64,000 nt of DNA from Lobosporangium transversale. Lineage: Eukaryota; Mortierellomycota; Mortierellomycetes; Mortierellales; Mortierellaceae. The notes under the pieces were generated by a model. It had not been told where the DNA came from, did not search any database, and was given only the letters and a program-made list of their open reading frames with translations. The stretch is taken from contig NW_019028994.1 of NCBI RefSeq assembly GCF_002105155.1, forward strand, positions 1 through 64,000, written 5' to 3'. Shown one piece after another: positions 60,853 to 64,000 of this stretch. The position numbers and the translations under genes are program-made. How positions within the stretch are numbered: position 1 is the stretch's first letter; every line of letters starts with the position of its first letter.

Positions 60853-61553
60853 TTAGCCAGTACGACCACCTCGGTTACCCCACCCTTTAGGATTATCGTC
60901 TTTAAAATCGTCCCAGGCTCTAGCCTTTAACGTCTCTGCTTCTAGACCTGCTTCGTCATTATCATCAACTTCCTTCTTCGTTGGCTCTTCAGTTCCTCCA
61001 GACAAAATGTTACCACGCTCCATCTCTTGATCCAGATATTGCTCAATGGTCATAGTCGGCAAACTATGGCCTGGCCGGAAGACACCTCTCATCATTTCAG
61101 TTTTCTTGCTGGTAATCACAAATGGTCTCAAGGGTCGCCCTTGAGGGTCCATTAATGGTCCTGTAGCATTCCTAATTCGACTGTCCACTCGTGTACCATC
61201 TTCGCCCCCATTTTCATTACTACTACCCTGTGCCGCTCTATGATCATTGGATCCTTGCGCTGCTTTCCGTGCTTGCATTTCTTTAAGCATTGGTAACTCT
61301 TCTTGAATCCCTACTAATTGCTCCATACTTTGGAAGATTGAGTATTGTAAATGCAACAAAACAAAATCACGGTATTGATCTTCCAACTCTGGGCTTAATT
61401 CGCCCTCATATCCACTGCTGGTAGTCCCTAACGCCTTGTGGAATTCCTTATGATATACCAAACAATATATAAATATAATATATAAAATTGAATAAAATCA
61501 GAGTGTCAGAACTTTGTCTAGTAAGGCTGAGTTATCATTGTCTGAGATTGGTG

Positions 61554-61584
<31 letters not shown>

Positions 61585-62540
61585 TAAAAAAAAAAAAAAA
61601 AGCGTTACTTCGATCCGATTCCTCATTTCCTTTTCACGTTTGAATCGTGCAATCTTTTCGCCTCGTCGGGTAGCTGCATCCCGAGGGGTATTTGCTGTGA
61701 GTTGTTCCAGGTATTTCTTATCCTGAGCAGTCAGAATCTCGTGTGTCTCGCATTGAAGAAGAAAATGATCAAAATGGTCCTATAAAATGAAAAAGGAAGC
61801 TCAGTAAAGGAAAATCAAGGTCGTTTCCTCTCTATCAATGCTACAGCAATAAATGAGATCGCTATAGGCGCCTGTTGACGCGCTTTTTCGTGCAAAAAAA
61901 ATAAATAAATAAATGCGGAATCAATTTTTTTTTTATTCTACCTTAGAGGTGTTCAGAGCAGAAAGGCGATCCTGACTAACGCGCTTGAGAAACAATTCGC
62001 CAAGATAATATTTAGTCAAAAGGAATCTAAACCAAAGAAAAAAAGAAAAAAAAAGTCAGATCTCAAGCAAAAGGTTTTCATTCTTAACTATCCACCCCAC
62101 AACTGTGTGTTACCTAAGATCCTTAGTGCTGATATCCTCCATAAACTCGTTCTCGCTAAACAGGCTCAATTGCTGCACCATCGCCTCAGCCCTTTCGAAA
62201 CCTTTGATAGACTCATTGACTTTTGACTAATTTAGAAGAAAAAAAATACAAAAGAAAGAGTTTGTAAATGTATGTATGCATAAAGAGATAAAGTCCTTTT
62301 GTTTGTTTCAAAAGTCAACCTTGGGCTCCCAAAAGTGGAGTATCCGTGTGTTATTAATACATATACAATATATACAATTGCATTGTTTCTCCTTCTTCCA
62401 AGGTTGTCTAAAAACAAAGGTTTTAGCTGTTTTACCTGATATTCCTCCGAAGTTGAAGAGAGAGTAGTTTTCTGCAGGTCTAGATAGAGGGTCTCTGCTT
62501 TTTGGAAGACCTGGGCAAGAGATGCGTCATTTTCAGCCAT
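60853..62540 (-). CDS. TAP42: TAP42/alpha-4 type PP2A regulatory protein
   Basis: Five exons, 62540-62436, 62226-62114, 62026-61942, 61779-61609 and 61446-60853, give 355 aa, close to yeast Tap42 (366). The start MAENDASLAQ was chosen over a longer in-frame extension because the extension is unlike the family. N-terminal helices (FLLTKYYLGELFLKRVSQDR, ATRRGEKIARFKREKE) match the TPR-like domain that binds the catalytic subunits of PP2A, PP4 and PP6. The middle has YRDFVLLHLQYSIFQSMEQL. The end carries PLRPFVITSKKTEMMRGVF and the family signature WDDFKDDNPKGWGNRGG. Tap42 acts downstream of TORC1 by holding these phosphatases. The last intron contains an adjoining T and A run, and its acceptor (CATAAG) has a weak pyrimidine tract, so that join is the least certain. 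Shares a 338-bp divergent promoter with COX10. Confidence 0.93.
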
Positions 62541-62878
62541 GGAAAGGGCAGTTGACTGAGGAAAAGCGGAAGAATTAAATGTTGAATGGTAAATAAAGAA
62601 AAGGTTTTCTACGAATGCCAATTACACATGCTCAATTGCCTCTCATTTAATGCAAGTGAGAATTGCCATTCACACTGTGGCTTACACGTGTAAATCGTGT
62701 CATACAAGGAATTATTTTTTTTTCTCGGAGAGACTTTAGGTACTCTTTAGAAAAAGCATAGTCTAGTCGAACTTTTTTTTTCTTCTTCACTCTTCAACAC
62801 GCATTCGTCTAGGCTTTCGGCTTCCGGGCAAGGACATAAATATCACACGTCCTCCCCCATTGCATAATTTACAAAGCA
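62541..62878. promoter_or_regulatory. Divergent TAP42/COX10 promoter region
   Basis: A 338-bp gap between two start codons facing apart. It is AT-rich with a pyrimidine-rich stretch before COX10 and no clear TATA box. The palindromic E-box is listed separately. Confidence 0.6.
62682..62693. promoter_or_regulatory. Palindromic E-box (CACGTG)
   Basis: TTACACGTGTAA is a perfect 12-bp palindrome centred on CACGTG, the site class bound by bHLH factors such as Cbf1 or Pho4 in yeast. It lies about midway between the two divergent starts; binding is inferred. Confidence 0.45.
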
Positions 62879-64000
62879 ATGGCATTTCAAGCTCATCGAG
62901 TGATCTCTGGACGTGGACTGATCAGATCCGAGTGTAGTCGAGGCAGAGTCCACACGCATTATTTCACACGAACCTATATCCATACAACTGGCAGCCGGCT
63001 GCAAAATAGGCACCCTATTGCCATTTTCCACTCTATCCCTTCAACTACTTCTAATCATCAAATATCTCTTAAGAGATCCCGCATTATCATTACTCGCACA
63101 TCATCCTCGGCACCCGTACGCTCTGCAGCTGCTCTTCCAACAGGGGCTCAAAATATTTTCACAAAACATGATCAGGACCAGGATTTTAAAGAAGGCTTCT
63201 TTACAAGCCAATCCATAGCTTCATTATCATCAATTCCATTGTCACCATCAACATCAACAGCAATAGTAGCAGCATCAATACCCTCATCTACATCTACAAG
63301 CGCTTCCACGAATCTTGCTCCCGAGGGGTTCCAAGATTATGATATTCGATGGAAGGAGATCAAAAAACCAACTTTGACAGGATTAGTTCCTATATACATG
63401 GATCTGGCCAAGGCACGTCTCGGAGCCTTGGTAACACTGACGACGATGGCAGGATATGCCATGACACCAACTGCTGCTAGCTTACCCACCCTGTTCTCCT
63501 TGACAGTCGGAACAGCACTCTGTATTACCTCCGCTAACGCCTATAATCAATTTGTGGAACCACCCTATGATGCTCAAATGTCCAGGACAAGGAACAGGAT
63601 TTTGGTCCGCAAGGCAGTCTCACCTTTACATGCATGGTCTTTTGCCACGGTTACGGGAATTGGAGGTGTCAGTCTATTGGCTACGGCTGTTAACCCATTG
63701 ACGGCTGCTTTGGGAGCTGCCAACTTATTTCTTTATGCATCTGTTTATACGCCTATGAAGCGCATGTCCATTGCTAATACGTGGGTGGGAGCCATTGTAG
63801 GGGCTATCCCTCCAATGATGGGTTGGGCTGCGTGTACGAATTCACTAGACCCAGAGGCTTGGCTTTTAGGAGGATTACTCTATGCATGGCAATTCCCACA
63901 CTTTAATTCGTTGGCCTGGAATTTGAGGGCAGATTACTCCAAGGCGGGATATCGTATGATGGCAGTGACGGATCCAAAACTGAATGCTCGTGTTAGTCTT
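62879..64000 (+). CDS. COX10: Protoheme IX farnesyltransferase COX10, 3' truncated by window
   Basis: An open frame of 374 codons runs from ATG at 62879 to the window end. The first 160 residues are Arg/Ser/Thr-rich and acid-poor, as expected for a mitochondrial targeting region. The membrane domain begins near WKEIKKPTLTGLVPIYMDLA and includes AKARLGALVTLTTMAGYAMT. The prenyl-diphosphate-binding motif is NQFVEPPYDAQMSRTRNR (about residue 223), followed by ASVYTPMKRMS and WAWQFPHF-like YAWQFPHFNSLAW. COX10 adds a farnesyl group to heme B to make heme O in the inner mitochondrial membrane, the first step to heme A for cytochrome c oxidase. About 100-150 residues are probably missing past the window. 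No intron is needed within the visible part. Confidence 0.95.
   Translation, partial: MAFQAHRVISGRGLIRSECSRGRVHTHYFTRTYIHTTGSRLQNRHPIAIFHSIPSTTSNHQISLKRSRIIITRTSSSAPVRSAAALPTGAQNIFTKHDQDQDFKEGFFTSQSIASLSSIPLSPSTSTAIVAASIPSSTSTSASTNLAPEGFQDYDIRWKEIKKPTLTGLVPIYMDLAKARLGALVTLTTMAGYAMTPTAASLPTLFSLTVGTALCITSANAYNQFVEPPYDAQMSRTRNRILVRKAVSPLHAWSFATVTGIGGVSLLATAVNPLTAALGAANLFLYASVYTPMKRMSIANTWVGAIVGAIPPMMGWAACTNSLDPEAWLLGGLLYAWQFPHFNSLAWNLRADYSKAGYRMMAVTDPKLNARVSL

Overview
The window is eukaryotic nuclear DNA from a filamentous fungus. Short GT-AG introns (about 60-300 bp), many A/T homopolymer tracts and mostly conserved, intron-bearing fungal genes point to an early-diverging lineage. A Crinkler-type effector, a decayed Fanzor (eukaryotic TnpB-like) gene and a plant/animal-type base-exchange phosphatidylserine synthase all suggest Mucoromycota, most likely Mortierellomycotina. 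That placement is inference; no rRNA or marker gene is present.

Left part, 1-9 kb, is an accessory region. It holds a MITE-like nested inverted repeat (about 4-355), an apparently complete two-exon Crinkler/P-loop NTPase/nuclease-like gene (668-3133), a heavily mutated P-loop NTPase pseudogene of the same general class (about 3430-5710), and a broken Fanzor gene (7444-8849) that has lost the part expected to carry its first RuvC catalytic aspartate.

9-22.7 kb carries a long arrestin-domain gene with an apparent frameshift, a truncated glycosyltransferase-like fragment directly upstream of it, a gene-poor stretch with one candidate microprotein, an L-type amino-acid transporter gene and an RTT106-family histone chaperone gene.

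22.9-27.3 kb is the most striking structure. It is a near-perfect inverted repeat with two 1,987-bp arms around a 365-bp asymmetric spacer (axis at 25112). Each arm has an outward-end TATA box reading inward, a small ORF, an 8-bp telomere-like repeat, a roughly 400-bp T-rich tract and a 14-bp minisatellite. Any read-through transcript would fold into a 2-kb double-stranded RNA hairpin.

29-64 kb is conserved core genome: midasin (MDN1, 11 exons, 5,664 aa, ribosome assembly), a nine-exon phosphatidylserine synthase, an eleven-exon IQGAP, and the divergently transcribed pair TAP42 (PP2A regulator) and COX10 (heme A synthesis, cut by the window end). These genes have no single common pathway; each is a housekeeping function. 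All exon boundaries were derived by reading splice sites by eye and checking reading phase. They are consistent in frame, but no transcript evidence was available.
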